A DNA stretch of 64,000 bases from NCBI GenBank assembly GCA_030248225.1, contig JASANE010025035.1:1-64000 (forward strand), in the 5' to 3' direction. Of this stretch, positions 25,901 to 40,900 are shown piece by piece. Numbering within the stretch: position 1 is the stretch's first letter; the number at the start of each line of letters is the position of its first letter. Origin of the DNA: Trileptium ribeirensis. Lineage: Eukaryota; Nematoda; Enoplea; Enoplida; Thoracostomopsidae. A program made the position numbers and the translations under genes. The notes beneath the pieces are model-generated. The model searched no databases, was not told where the DNA came from, and saw only the letters and a list, made by a program, of their open reading frames with translations.

Positions 25901-28900
25901 CATGGCCTAAGCGCTCGAGGAGACATTGTTGTTTCTACAGCGTGCACGATGATATTAATCGCACACCATGCGCAGTTATATACAAGGGCATAACCAGGGA
26001 GAGGGTTGTGGGGGCGCGACCCCCTTTGGTTCAACCCCAAACAAAATTTTTTTTGAGTCATTCCGGTTGAAAATCATGTCGAAAATTGTCCTAAAACTAG
26101 TCTCTCTCGCACTAGAAAACAATTACTTTCAACCGTATTTTTGACCAAACTTCACATTTTTGTATTAAATTTCGCTAATTTGACAGTTGCATTTTACTTG
26201 TTTATGGCGTACTTAAAATACCAATTCTGGAAACCGCTTTCACATTTCACAGCGCGACCCCCCCCCGAACCCCTCCTTTTAGACACCCACTGTGGGCCGG
26301 GACCTCCCTTTCAAAATTCCTGGCTACACCCTTGGTTATATAGATGAATTGTTCCACAGAAGACCCAAAACACTAATATCGCTCAAGCGGTCATGAAGAT
26401 GTAGCCGCTTCCATGTATTTTGGGACTCATTGGAACAGTCAAAAACCCATCTTGCCCTAACTTCTGCAGTTTAAAGAGCCATGTAGCAAGGTATATACAG
26501 TCTTATAGCCGCACTATAAGACGAGCCTGGGCAAAGCGCTCCCCTGCGGAGGGGACAGGTTTCTAATGCTATACATTATGGAGTAGATGTTTTGGGCATT
26601 GTACTACGAATGATTTGACTGCGAATTCGTCGAATGAATTCGAATCAAGAGCCAGATTTACTGCAGAAATCGTAGAAATCAATTGAAATGAAAACCTAAA
26701 ATCTTCATATTATCTTCAATGATCAAAAGGACATAAATTTTAATACAAACAATTCCCAACACTTACGAAAATTCATGCTTGCTTGTCAATGACGGGCTGA
26801 AGGTATGTTTGACGCAACAAGCTTTCATTGCACAACATATACACGCACACATTGCACAATATGTTTTCCTTTAACGTAGCCGACACACAGGGAAACCCAT
26901 CAGTTCTTCACGGAAGCCACCGGGGTATGTAAATTCGCGCAAGGTATATTTTATTTCAAACGGGTGCGTTCAAAAACGAAATTGGAAATTCTCTTTCAGC
27001 GATGATGTTCTTTAACTCCATGCATTGGGCGCTTTCTTGAGTATGTAGTACATATGTAATATCTGGGGTATGAAAAGTAAAAATACAGCGATACCTTGTT
27101 GCCGCCTTGATCAACATAGCGAGCAGTATTATTGTAGACCCTCAACATTGGCAGTAGACCGTTCGATGTGCCGTTTGTCTGAAAATTATTGAAGATGATA
27201 CGTAAGATACGCTCTTGACAGTAAAACAAGTACTAAAAATGTACTGTCTGACCCTGCATCCCCACACTTCTGGAGTCCTAGCTGACCCTATATTTGTAAA
27301 CCCGTAAAAACGAATGGGACCCAAATGCTCGATTTGTTGCATTCCAATTTACGGACCATACGTAACAACTGACACTGTGCATGCTAGAAACTGTTCACTA
27401 GTTTGCATCAAATTCGTCACTGCTCAGATGAACCGTAGCAAGGCGTAACGGCAATTTTAAGATGTCTGAATAAAATGAATTACAATTACAACTAAGATTA
27501 TTTAGTTTTCTACATAGCTAGCTTTAAAATAGAACTAATTTTGAAAGTCACTTAATGATCCTACAAAGCTTTACAAATTTAACCTATGAAAAATTGAAAC
27601 AACACAACGTGAAAAATAGCATATCTGGGTTTTCCTGGATTCAGCCACCCAGATACTTCACACTTTCCCACATGAATTAATCTGTATTTCGTGGAGTTCC
27701 AAGGAAACTTTTGCCGCAGCGGCGGATTGAACCTGGAACGTTTAGTTGTGAGCGTTTTACGCTAATCGCTGTGATATCTATGAGCTGTTGCTCGGCTCGT
27801 TAAGGAACCTCGCAAAGCGAACGAATAACAACACACTCTCAAACGCCCGCCGCACGGCAAGTTCATCGTTTGACAATGTACGCTGTATCAAATGTGATAC
27901 AGCACTACGCGGGAAAGGGCTAAATTTTGCGCAATTTTATACAATTTTTGCTACAATTTTCGATATTTGCATGTTCATGTGGCTTGATGCCTACTTACAG
28001 CCTATACTCTTGTTAGTTGTCAAACCAGTGCCTGGGTCCCTCATCCTAGTCTGAGACGTCTAAAATTCTTAGGTCCGTCAAGGCTCACCGGCATAGGACC
28101 ATTATTGTAATGACAGTCTCAATCAATGGGACAACCAAATGACTTACTCCAGCAATATAGCTTCCAGTTGCACGAATACAATGAACATTGAGTCCAATCC
28201 CACCGGCAGACTTTGAAATCAAAGCACATTGACGCAAAGTGTCGTATATGCCTTCAATGCTGCAGCAATATAAATAGTATTTGCCATAAACATATGGAAA
28301 ATAGAGGCATAAAGTGAAAATGCTATGTTGCAACGATCAAACGACACGAAAATATTTTAAACTCTCATAATTCAGCACAAATAACTTAGTTACACGTGTG
28401 ACAAAACAATTCTACTAAATGCAACAAGCTACGTGAAAACACAAAATTTTTGAAATAAACATAGCTTTCGAGGAGGCAATAATCGGAACCGTCCATTTAA
28501 ACATTATCCGGAGCTTCGAAACTTATATATAGTAAAACAGATCAAGGAAGAAATGAAGTTACTGTAGATTTAAAATATATTAAAAATAGATTTTACAATA
28601 AACTTAATGTATTGTGATGACATTATTGCCTCTCAAAAACTTTGAAGAGGGTGAGGAAGCTAATGTTTATTTATCGACAAAGATGTCGGTTTTGTAGACC
28701 CCCGAACAAGAAAGCTTTACACTATACAACCATGCGTAAACTGTGTCAAATCCGAAAGGGCACTAAAACAAACACAACAAAGTTCGTTTAACGTTCGTTC
28801 ATACACGAACGCTAAAACGTTTGTTCATAGCGAACGTAAACATCGTTCTAGAATACGACAAATTTTGTTTACGTCTACGTTCGTTTGTAAACGGACTTTC

Positions 28901-31900
28901 TAACGTTGGTTTGCGTTTACGTTCGTTTTCATGCAGTTATTTTTATCTGTGACTGTACCTGTCGTCTTTCATCGTTAGTAGAAAACAACTCGACAGCTGC
29001 GGCCGACACGTTCCAGAGTTGAATAACGTTGGCGATGCGTGTGTAAACCATTTCTCCGACATCAGGTTGTAAGTCTACAAAACATAATTTCCAACATAGC
29101 TCGTAGTAGTGATGACACATCGACGAAAAACCTTTATTGAGCGAAGCGTTTTTATTTTCTGTCTGGGAGCAAAAAGTCGAATGTCCGTTCGTCCGTTAGT
29201 CTTTCCTGGATCTCAAGAACCACTGAACCCTAATTCAAAAAACTTTTGTTATCTGAAAGCTTATCATGTGAGGATGCGCACCTGATATTTTACAAGTTTG
29301 GCAACTTGCCAATTTTATCAGTAATTAAGCTATTTAGCTAATTAACAGCCTAATTAAGCTCATAACAGCTTAATTATTGGTCGTAGAGTCGTTTTAACGG
29401 CATATACCCTGGGGTAAATAAAACTATTCTGTCATTTACTCATTGTTGTCTAGGTAATAATCAGGGAGTAACCGGAATTCCGGTTCCGGTTCCGGCGAAA
29501 ATCGTGTTCCGGTTCCGGTTCCGGCAAAGGGCAAAAACCATACCGGAACCGGAATTCCGGTTTAAAAATTTTGTTTGAAATTTTCCACGTTTTTTGCTTT
29601 ATCCTGCAATCCAAACATATGTAATATATATTATACAATGATCAAGCTAAAATACAACCAAGCAAAAGAAAAGATTAACTAACCAATTTGCCGTGTAAAA
29701 CGTAAGTAGGGCACATAATTTGAGCAGGAATTTTTCATAATAACCTGCAGGAGTTTGTTAAATCAAAGCCAAGTCAATGCTTGTAGCAGCTATTTTACAC
29801 ATCCAGAAGTCTGTTGGATACGTTTTAATTAAACCGGTCCAACTCGGTAACAGAGTATGGCTTACGCAGAAGTACTTAGAGTATGCTTGGCTAACATAAA
29901 TTGCGTCAGGCACCCGCCAGTGCGCTTGTAAACTTTGTAAATCAGGCGAAATTAAAGTGAAGTAACGTTATCTACAACGCAGTCAAAAACTGCTTTCTTG
30001 GCAATGAACTGGATATATTGAAACTGTGCGAGCAGTATAACAGTTTGTCTCATTTATAGCATTATGATTAGAAAGTTATCATCATTATCATCTAACTGAC
30101 GGGCACTGTTTGTCCAACGCTAGCCTAAACAGTGTCTCTGACCACTGATCAGAAAATTACCTTCTATCTATTATTTTCTCTTAGAATCATATAAACCAAT
30201 AATTTTAAGTTTCCTACAGAAGAACATACAACAAACGTATGTGTAGTAAAGGGAGGCGACTGGAGACAGAGCGAAAGTGTGTATTCTATGCTCCAAGCTT
30301 TGTAAGCATATTCGATTTGACGCAGTATATGCAATGGTGTATAGTGGAAGGCATTTTTGCTCTGGGTGTCCAAAAATCGACATATTTGATCAATAAATAA
30401 ACATTATTAGCTTCATCAGTCTCTTTAAAGTTTCAGAAAGGCAATAATACCATCGCAAAACAATAAGTTTAATGTAAAAGTTATTTTTAATGCATTTTAA
30501 ATCCACTATACCTTCATTTCTTCCATCATCTGTTTTACTATATATAAATTTCGAAGACCAGGTTCCGGTTCCGGTTCCGGTTTAAATGGACGGTTCCGGT
30601 TGCTGGTTCCGGTTCCGGTAAATTTTGGTTCCGGTTATTCCCTGGTAATAATATATTCCCAATCATTCACACTCATTATTTTTGGCGTCGTCTGAATCTA
30701 TATCAAACATGTAAGAGCTTTTGCATTGATTTCGGTCAAACATGTGGGGATTTTAGGTGGTGAAGTCGGAAATGTGAGGGGTTCATCAACCCCTCCCACC
30801 GAATAATGAAGCTGGATTTCGAATACCAAAACGACCATTTGTACGGCAGTTCAAAGTGCTTGAAAATAGAGAAATATAGAGCACATATACATAAAACTTT
30901 GTTCCCAAACTGTGAAATTACGCTCAATAATGAACATGAGGCTTCCTCACTTTCGGAAGACTGTGGATACGCCAGGAAGACATAACGGAAAAAATTTCCA
31001 TCAGTTATCCAAAAATTTCAGTAATAGTTTTTTGTTCCACGAGGCTGAAATTTGCGCGAAGATTAAAATTTTCCAGAAAGCGGAAACCCTGCAGAGTTAC
31101 AGAATCCAAAGTTTAGCCGTACCGAAAAATACCTGGCAAGCCTTGCAAGTACATAGAGAATAATTTGATCTACAAAATGACAACAATAACAACCATATTA
31201 TCGATATTGTTTTCGTGTTTTGGATCCCATGGGCCGTGTCAAAACCTATTGGAAATCTACCCTGCAAAATAAATAACGATAAAAGCACCTATTTGTATTG
31301 CTTCATACAGAATGAATTTCATTTTACAAAATAAGACCAACAGCTGCAGAGATATTGACGTTTTCTTACATTTTGGGTGTCGAAGACTCTCTGAAAACTC
31401 CGTTTGACCCAATCCTACATCCTAAACGAACCGTTCAGCACAAAATTGTAATTCTCTTAGCCAAAGTTGAGGTATGCATCACCCTAGAAACGTAATATTG
31501 GATATTGTCGAATTTCACATCTAACACGGCTAGTAAGAATTGTTCGCTTCGCACTTTATACTAATTACACTCAAAATATCTTAGACTTTTGACGATGATT
31601 TCAATATAGAAAACCAGCTCAAATAATAATTTCTTTACCTCGATTACCGAATCAATGTCATCACCGTGAATTCCTACCGACACCCGCATAAGCATGTGCT
31701 GTGGACGTTCACAGACTAAAATCATACTTATCAATGTATACACAGTACATTATGAACGAAAAGTAGATCATTTACCTTTACAGTTATATATGTAATAATA
31801 TCGACGTGACGCTGCTGCACTGCGCACTTCCCAGACGCAATGCCCATACGACCCCGGCTATCGTGACTTCAAGGGCGGACCTGATGGGTTTCTATCACGC

Positions 31901-34900
31901 GAATGTCTTTTCCCACGCGAGTCAGGCCCAAGAAATGACGGAGCTTAGCAAGCCGCAGGAGCGCTTCACAGGATGTGTTCTGATCCTGCCGGACGGGTTG
32001 CGCACGTAGTCTACGAGGTACTACCTTTGAGGTCCCCAGGGAGGTCGGCTCCGTCACCTGCTCACAGGCCAAAGAGACCGTACCACTATTCCCTATCCAC
32101 GTCCAAACCCGGGAAGTGTCAAATTTCAACTATTCGAGCTTTAGCTTGATCGAAATTAATTCCTATTTTATCGAACTAACTATTTTATTAAATCTAGCCA
32201 GTGGCCCCCACTAGGGTCCGACAAATCCCTAGACGTTTAACGTCGGATCCGCGCGCATCTAACTTTTCTCCTTTGGGTGCTCAGCGTGAGTTTAAAATTT
32301 TCTTTCCTAATGAGTCGCACCAGTCGTACCTGTATAATAACAATTATTAACAACTAAATGGTAATCGACGAGTCACGCTGAGGTTTGCTTCTTCGATGCG
32401 CGTGTCAAACCTGAACGTGGGTCGTCGATTCGGGGTGATGGATTTCAAACCCCTTCAATTCCTATCGCTACTATGGGTCAACAAAACACTTGCACAATTC
32501 GGGTTTTCAGCGAGCATTTATTGATGAGTTACACAAATACTTACGGGTACACTGACAGATACATATTGTACGGGCAGATACAATAGCGTTATGTCACATT
32601 TATAGCACGCTAATACGTAATAAGCAGAGCTTCAGACGGGGAGGGTTGCGGAGTCATCGCCTTTTTCACGGAACTCTCACAGCTGAGTCAAAACACGGCG
32701 TCTACTGTGAAGCCTTATCTAATGACAGCTGCGCTTACCTTACTTATGAAAAACAGTGGGTTCGGTAACGAAATCAGTGCCTGTAAGTGCTACGGTTAGT
32801 TATCGATAATATAAAGGCGCCATCGAAATAACTATTTGCTTAGGACTATGCTTGATAACAAGAGGGGAACTCCGACACAACAATAGGTTCGGGTAAGCGA
32901 AAGGCGGAACGAGGCGGGGATACGGGGATGAGCGTGCAACGGGACGTTTGCGAGACTTCATCTTGCTCATGCAAATCACAAACTATGGTACATAATGATC
33001 AGGTATTTAGATTCGCAATTAGTAGCGATGCGGTTAACCTATGACAACATAACACAACAATTGAGACAATGATACTTATTAAGTCAGGATAATGCAATAC
33101 AACGTTCCTCGGTACGACTCCTACATTCTTTCCTATGGGTGCGGTATTAGATTCGTGTCCTACTCGCACACATACATACGTGTTCGAAATGTGATGTAAA
33201 TTTTGTTCTGAAACATCCGGATACGCTACATAATTTTGATCCTTATTCTCTACTAGATTACTCCACAAGCACGGTGGAATTTAGGCCCTGATTTTCATAA
33301 TTCTTTGATCCGGGTCATGGCAGGAACAAACGCTTCAAATACAACAACTGGATTTGTAACAACAGAAAAAGGAACGATTGGGGCGGTCTTGGCTTTCGGA
33401 CACTTGGGTCCCAAAGAAGTGGACATTTTTCCCCCCGCATCCCCGCGAGCAATACAGAGAGGCCTCTGGGACCGATAAAAAAGGGGTCACGGGGGCTTCG
33501 AGCTTTTCCCAATACTAAATTTTGTCGCACATACTATACGGCTTGTACCCATGATTTTAATCGAAACGGGCGACTTCGACAATCTTGAAATTCAAAATAT
33601 TTCCATTGGTAACGTAACTTATCAACACTAGGGAAATTAATATTTCTCTTTTCCCAGCTAAAATACGTGTTAAGGCAAGACCGAACTAGACTTGCGAAAA
33701 TAGTCTGACTTATGAATTTTGGACTACATTTCGAGCAACGATTGTGCGGGTCGGATTCAGATAGCTCAGAACTTTGGAACGGGCCACGGCTTTGCCGGGC
33801 TCAATAGCTTAAGCGAAGGGCCTACTGGGCCTCTATATCTACAAGAAAAATCGATAAAATTCCTGGAACAGATGTCAAGATATCAATGCGTAGAGTTCGG
33901 GTAAAAGTGGACCATTATCGGGCCATCGGGTTTATAATTCTAACGTGGCAAAGTTGAATCTTGTGATTGTATTCGATAGTAAACCTGCCTGTGAAGAAAC
34001 TGTGAGAGTTTCACCAAGATTCCTGGAGAGGATCTTGGGATATTTTAATTTTAATCGGGAACTGACAATTTTGGTAGGGTCAGGTCACTTCCAGGCCATC
34101 GGGTTTGTGATTCCAACATAGTAATGTCATGTTTCAGAGCGGTGTCCAATAGCGGACGTCCCTACGAAGAAACAGCGAAAGTTTCAGCGAAATTCCTGGA
34201 GGAATTCTTGAAATGTTTTACTTTTAGTCTCGGTTTTGCATTTTAGCAGGGTTAGGCCTCTTCAAGGCCGTCGGGTTTATGATCCCGACGTAATATTTGA
34301 ACATTTTAATTGCTAGTTCGATGATTCGGATCCTCCTGGAGATCCGAGCAAAGTTTTGATTGGGTCCCTACAGCGATTCTTGAGATGTGTCGAATTTAGA
34401 CACTGAGCGGATTATGCAGCTTATGGGATACCGAGGCGATTTGTCCAACGGTGTCATGATATGCAATTAATGGGTATTGTTTGTAACACAATGGTCATGC
34501 AACCAAAAGTTGACCGAAATCCTATAGTACTTTAGTACCTACAATATCGTACTTCCTACCAGCCAAGTGGCAAAATAGCAGACGGACTTGCGTCCAAAAA
34601 CCAATGAAATGCACAAAACCTTGAACAAAATCTTTGACAAACATCGAGATAAATATATAGTGCAAGGCCGCGGATGATTCGGAGTTCCAATGGCAATTTT
34701 CGACTTAAAAGCAGTTTATTTAACCGCGGTCGGCTCAAAGGATAATTCTTTAACATCCTAACTCGACTCAGGGAATCATGTAAAAGTACTCGGCGCGAGT
34801 GTCGCGCTTGTTTGTGTCCTAACTCAATGACCGAGGGAGGTCCAGTACGACTCCGGCCAACTAAATAACTCGTGAGCGTGGCTGGCTACGGCCATGTGTC

Positions 34901-37900
34901 TGCGGGATAAGCTAGGACGGGCAAGGCTATCATGTAAAACAAAGTATGGACAGGGGAGGTTACTGTGGTGCTCTGAAGCTTGTCACTACGGTATTCTTCC
35001 TACGATCGAACTGTCGAGTCTAAGACTCCTCTTAACCTAACGTTATCGATACTCAGTTACGCCTCTTCACCTCCCTGTCCATACTTACGGGTTCGATTCC
35101 TGTCCATCGGCGTCCATCGCTTCTTCGTCCACTCGCAAACGACAACGGAGAAACCACAAAACCAGTAGAAAATAAAGACACTCGATGCAGGAAACAACAA
35201 TACCAAAGAAAGCGTCAGAGTCGGTCTGCAAAACGACCGAACTCTGCGCTGCCGCAGTCGTACTGAACGCTGCAGAGTCTTTGCGACTCTGCTTTTATAC
35301 TAAAATTTGAAATTTAAAATTTTTGAATTTTCAGGGCGGTTAGAGTGCTTATTCAGCACTTTTCTTCGATTTTCTGATCTAATGTGACCGAATTAAACAA
35401 ACTTTCTTATCGGCCACATTCCGATCATATTTCCGAAGTTTTTGGGCCGAATTTTATATGAAATCTTATTTAATTCCTATAATTTATGACTTTGTTTATC
35501 AATTTAGTATAAAATTCTTTTGATTTAAACCAAAACCTTCTAGAAAGTTCGATACAAAGCGGCAAACTTTAAAGCAAGACTCCAATCTTCATATAAAGCT
35601 TAATGTCGAAGTTTATAGAAATTTCTAATAAATCTTATACAAACCTTCAAACTACTTTATATTAAGCTATAACAGCAACCCTTATATTGAGTAGTACCAC
35701 ATGCAACCGCTCTGTTTAGCGAATTAAACACCCGTACTAGATGTCAAACGAATTCTAATATTAACCTTAATAACACAATGTTAACTTAATAGCAAAAATA
35801 TTTACTTAAAGTTTCAGCTGAGCTCTCGATATTGTGCTACCATCTTTATACGGCAGTGATGTTAATACCAGGCGGGGGACACCCCGATCGTCCTGCTGCA
35901 GCCTATACTTTCGAATGAGTTTTCTGTTTGTTAGCTGAAGAGTACAATCAAAGTCACGGGTACTCAGGCCGTCCTAACAAATTTCAATACAAACAGTATA
36001 CTAAATTTATATAAAACTGGTTGGCGGACTGATAAGAAAGTTCAGAAGCGTCTATCGAAGTTTCAAACTTTTACACAGACTCTACATTAATTTTATATAA
36101 AGCAAGCTTAGTGCCGACTTCCAGCTTGTTTGCTCAGTCAGTTAAATATTACTTTAATATCTAAGCGTACCTATTTGATATAAGTGCTTAGTAGTATACT
36201 ATGAAAGAGGGACGCGGCTAATGTAAACTAACCAAAAGAAAAGCGAGGGCAAGGTGTAAAAAAGGGGTGGGGGTTCCTGGGGAATGGCCGGAGTGCCAAA
36301 ACAAACCCGGATTCGGACTCAGTATGTCCGCCCGGTCATTTCAATATGTAACAGGACCGTATTCGGTCTACAGGGGGGAAAATGAGCTCTTGGGGGAGGG
36401 TCCATGCCAAAATTTTCAAAAATCGGGGTGTTTAAACGGTTCTCCTGGGTTCGGGGGACACTTTTCTGGGGTGTTTTATATATCTTCGTGTTGGTCTCGA
36501 TACGGGGAATCTGATAAGGGGTGACACGCCGGTCGGGGCGTTAGTTTGAAATCTTCTTATGGGGTACCCAAAAGTGGGCACAACTAGACCCGTCCGGGCT
36601 TAGATTAAAGCCTCGGGTCTGGAGTTTCTAATGATGCCATGCCTATAGCTTTATGACTAAAATTCGTGGAGTTGCTTGACTAAACGTGTTCTACCGACTT
36701 CGTAAATGTTTATTCATCCCTAAGTCCGTGGATCCGGGTCGGATTTCCACGAAACCGGTCTCATTCGAAAGACCGTAAAATTATCTACAAGAAATGTTGA
36801 GTACAAAATTTTGAAATTCCCAACGGTTCCGGAGTTATGGACCGGAGCCGATATTTTCGACACCAAAGTTGCTAAATTTTCCAACTTTTCTTTCTTATCT
36901 TAACCAGCGAGATTGAACGCTGGTAGAGAATATTTTGTAAAGTTGTACAACTTACCAGTGTGGCGAGCACTGGTAAACTTTATATTTTCAGTTTGGTCTT
37001 ATAATTTTCAGACAACTCTCTCAATTGCTGTTCGCTTTCGGGCGAACAGTCACCTTTTTTTGTAGTCCTCATTCGTGAGGACGGTCGTGACGGGAAACCG
37101 TCACGGCCACTATCTCCTGAGAAAATTTGCAACTCGTTTCGAGGTCCTACCGCTCGGGATAGGGCAATTCCTACGTAGATGCTCAGTCTGGGTTCAGCGG
37201 GGGAGTCGTACCGTCCTAAAATTCTCTACCAATCGAGTATGGCAAGGGCTCGCCATACTCAAGTTCTGTACCTATAAACATCAGTTTATATGCGTGAAAA
37301 TTCCCTATAATCCTTGCTAAAAACACGTTAAATACTCTACACTCCTCCTAAAATTCACAAAAAATAACGACAAAGTACGGCAAACGGTATACATGAATTT
37401 CTGGCCAAAGGCGCTTTTATGGCCTGACCAGTCAAATATAATAGTACAATCATGACATAAATACAACACGAAATGGTCATAAAGTAATATGTCATAGTGA
37501 CAGTAGGGCGGCGCTTTTATGGCCTCCTATTGTCCAACAAACGGTACGAATATATATATACAGATATAACAACCATGTATATAAGTAGTCAACAAATGCT
37601 ATCCCGATCAATCAGCAATTTCGTGTACCTAAAATATGTACGAACAATAGCATCAATCCCACGGTACACAATCATACGATACAATTATGGTCCTATACAT
37701 CAAAACGTGCCTTTATGGCCATCAAACGAATAACAATTACGATGGTAACGATACGTAATTCAAACATATATATATATAGGGTGCCTTTATGGCCAATGAT
37801 ATGATACTATAGAAGAATGATGCAAATGCTAACATATATGTACCAAAGCGTGCCATTGGGGCACTACAATCAATATGTATACAGCTGAATATAGACATCG

Positions 37901-40900
37901 GCACAAACGGTTACGATTCTCCAGCAATCATCACTTTCCTGAAATGGCAACGGTAATACCCATCTTGATCAAAACATGTCGGCGGTGCAAGCCGAAATAT
38001 TGAAAATACGGGTCAGTTACATAGCGGGACTCTTTGAACCTACTTATTCTGTTTACCTATATATTTCAACGTGGTGCTATTGAACCTGTTCTGATCACGT
38101 ACTTATATACTTTGATTTTAATTCTGTTTCACTTTTCTACGTATATACCCGATGATTTCTGGTTTTGCCATATTTATGGACTTACATAGCGATGTTGATC
38201 TTATGAGTTGCTTCGAGTACTGGTTTACGTATATATCGTGGTTCATGGTTTGTGCCAGTTAGGCGATCTATATATGAGGTGAAAACAGGGTTTTATGGTC
38301 AATGTGTGTATATAAAGAAACTCAATTTAAACATATTTGCTCGCGATCGATTGATTCTGCTTACGTAAATGCACGTACTGTGGGGCGAGGGTGGGTTCCG
38401 TACCCTTTTGGGCTATTCCCGTCGGGTTTTCCAGGCTGGGGAGAAACTGGTGACGGAATTCGGAAATGTTGACCACTATACATGTGGTCATGATTATTGG
38501 GGAACTCCACTAAAAGTTGACCATTACACTATGGACGGGATTTTTTTGGTACTCGGAGAAATGTTGTCCATTATACTGTGGACATGATTATTGGTGGTCG
38601 AAAAAATGGTGACCATTGTGCTGTGGTCAGAATTAATTTTTTGTTCGAAAAATGTTAACCATTGGGGTGTGGTCAGATTTATTTTCAAAATCCTTCTTTT
38701 TTAAATGTTGACCATTATCGTGTGGTCAGGATTTTCGTAAATGTTGACCATAGCTGTGTGGTCAAGATTATGGGTTTTCGCTAAAAGTTTGCCATTAGGC
38801 TGTGGTCAGGATTATCCACCTCGTAACGATCCGTAAGGATCTGTTACATATATAAAACACATAGCGTTAAATGAAAATATTCAATAACATAATGCAATTA
38901 ATAAGGTTCGTTTCAAGGTTTCCGCAAAACATATTAATAATGTCAATGGAAGAATACTGGTTATGAGTTCCCGTCAATTTCAACCCTTTTCTGTCACATC
39001 TCTATTTGAAATATAAATTAGAAAGTTCAAAAATTCAATCCCGAACATATTTTAAAACGGGTTGTTCTACTTCGGCCAACTAAATAACTCGTGAGCGTGG
39101 CTGGCTACGGCCATGTGTCTGCGGGATAAGCTAGGACGGGCAAGGCTATCATGTAAAACAAAGTATGGACAGGGGAGGTTACTGTGGTGCTCTGAAGCTT
39201 GTCACTACGGTATTCTTCCTACGATCAAACTGTCGAGTCTAAGACTCCTCTTAACCTAACGTTATCGATACTCAGTTACGCCTCTTCACCTCCCTGTCCA
39301 TACTTACGGGTTCGATTCATGTCCGTCGGCGTCCATCGCTTCTTCGTCCACTCGCAAACCACAACGGAGAAACCACAAAACCAGTAGAAAATAAAGACAC
39401 TCGATGCAGGAAACAACAATACCAAAGAAAGCGTCAGAGTCGGTCTGCAAAACGACCGAACTCTGCGCTGCCGCAGTCGTACTGAACGTTGCAGTCTTTG
39501 CGACTCTGCTTTTATACTAAAATTTGAAATTTTAAATTTTTGAATTTTCAGGGCGGTTAGAGTGCTTGTTCAGCACTTTTCTTCGATTTTCTGATCCAAT
39601 GTTGCCCAATTAAGCAAACAGTGTTATCGGTCGAATTCCGATCATATTTTCGGAAATTTCGAGCCGATTTTATTATGAAATTTTATTCAATTCCTATAAT
39701 TTATGACTTTGTTTATCAATTTAGTATAAAATTCTTTTGATTTAAACCAAAACCTTCTAGAAAGTTCGATACAAAGCGGCAAACTTTAAAGCAAGACTCC
39801 AATCTTCATATAAAGCTTAATGTCGAAGTTTATAGAAATTTCTAATAAATCTTATACAAACCTTCAAACTACTTTATATTAAGCTATAACAGCAACCCTT
39901 ATATTGAGTAGTACCGCATGCGACCGCTCTGTTTAGCGAATTAAGCACCCGTACTAGATGTCAAACGAATTCTAATATTAACTTTAATAACACAATGTTA
40001 ACTTAATAGCAAAAATATTTACTTAAAGTTTCAGCTGAGCTCTTGATATTGTGCTACCATCTTTATACGGCAGTGATGTTAATACCAGGCGGGGGACACC
40101 CCGATCATCCTGCTGCAGCCTATACTTTCGAATGAGTTTTCTGTTTGTTAGCTGAAGAGTACAATCAAAGTCACGGGTACTCAGGCCGTCCTAACGAATT
40201 CAATACAAACAGTATACTAAATTTATATAAAACTGGTCGGCGGACTGATAAGAGAGTTCAGAAGCGTCTATCGAAGTTTCAAACTTTTACACAGACTCCA
40301 CATTAATTTTACATAAAGCAAGCTTAGTGCCGACTTCCAGCTTGTTTGCTCAGTCAGTTAAATATTACTTTAATATCTAAGCGTACCTATTTGATATAAG
40401 TGCTTAGTAGTATACTATGAAAGAGGGACGAGGCTAATGTAAACTAACCAAAAGAAAAGCGAGGGCAAGGTGTAAAAAAGGGGTGGGGGTTCCTGGGGAA
40501 TGGCCGGAGTGCCAAAACAAACCCGGATTCGGACTCAGTATGTCCGCCCGGTCATTTCAATATGTAACAGGACCGTATTCGGTCTACAGGGGGAAAATGA
40601 GCTCTTGGGGGAGGGTCCATGCCAAAATTTTCAAAAATCGGGGTGTTTAAACGGTTCTCCTGGGTTCGGGGTACACTTTTCTGGGGTGTTTTATACCTTT
40701 TTGAATTCGTCTCGACACGGGGAATCTAATGAGGGGTGACACGCCTGTCGGGGCGTTAGTTTGAAATCTTCTTATGGGGTACCCAAAAGTGGGCACAACT
40801 AGACCCGTCCGGGCTTAAATTAAAGCCTCGGGTCTGGAGTTTCTAATGATGCCATGCCATAGTAATATGTCATAGTGACAGTAGGGCGGCGCTTTTATGG

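Larger units (their letters stand above)
23683..27094. other. RRM1: Intron between exons 8 and 9
   Basis: 3412 bp. It contains a diverged tandem array (about 24100-25200) and a 352-bp hAT-like element (25983-26334). 26380-27090 shows nothing I recognise. Confidence 0.6.
28260..28958. other. RRM1: Intron between exons 6 and 7
   Basis: 699 bp: a truncated GGTTCC-family element (28482-28765), then a block of inverted ACGTTCG motifs (28775-28935) running up to the exon 6 donor. Confidence 0.7.

Noticed and set aside
28929..29120. 63-aa minus-strand ORF over exon 6
   Set aside because: It is an out-of-frame shadow. The splice sites and the RRM1 protein match select another frame.
35089..35106. 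GGTTCGATTCC, a perfect tRNA B-box, with a second copy (one change) near 39309
   Set aside because: A five-base T-stem forms, but no matching acceptor stem or A-box lies at tRNA distance upstream, and the copies are simply part of the 4.2 kb duplication.
36267..36524. 85-aa plus-strand ORF, with a counterpart at 40500-40739
   Set aside because: Present twice only because of the tandem duplication, with frames differing between copies.
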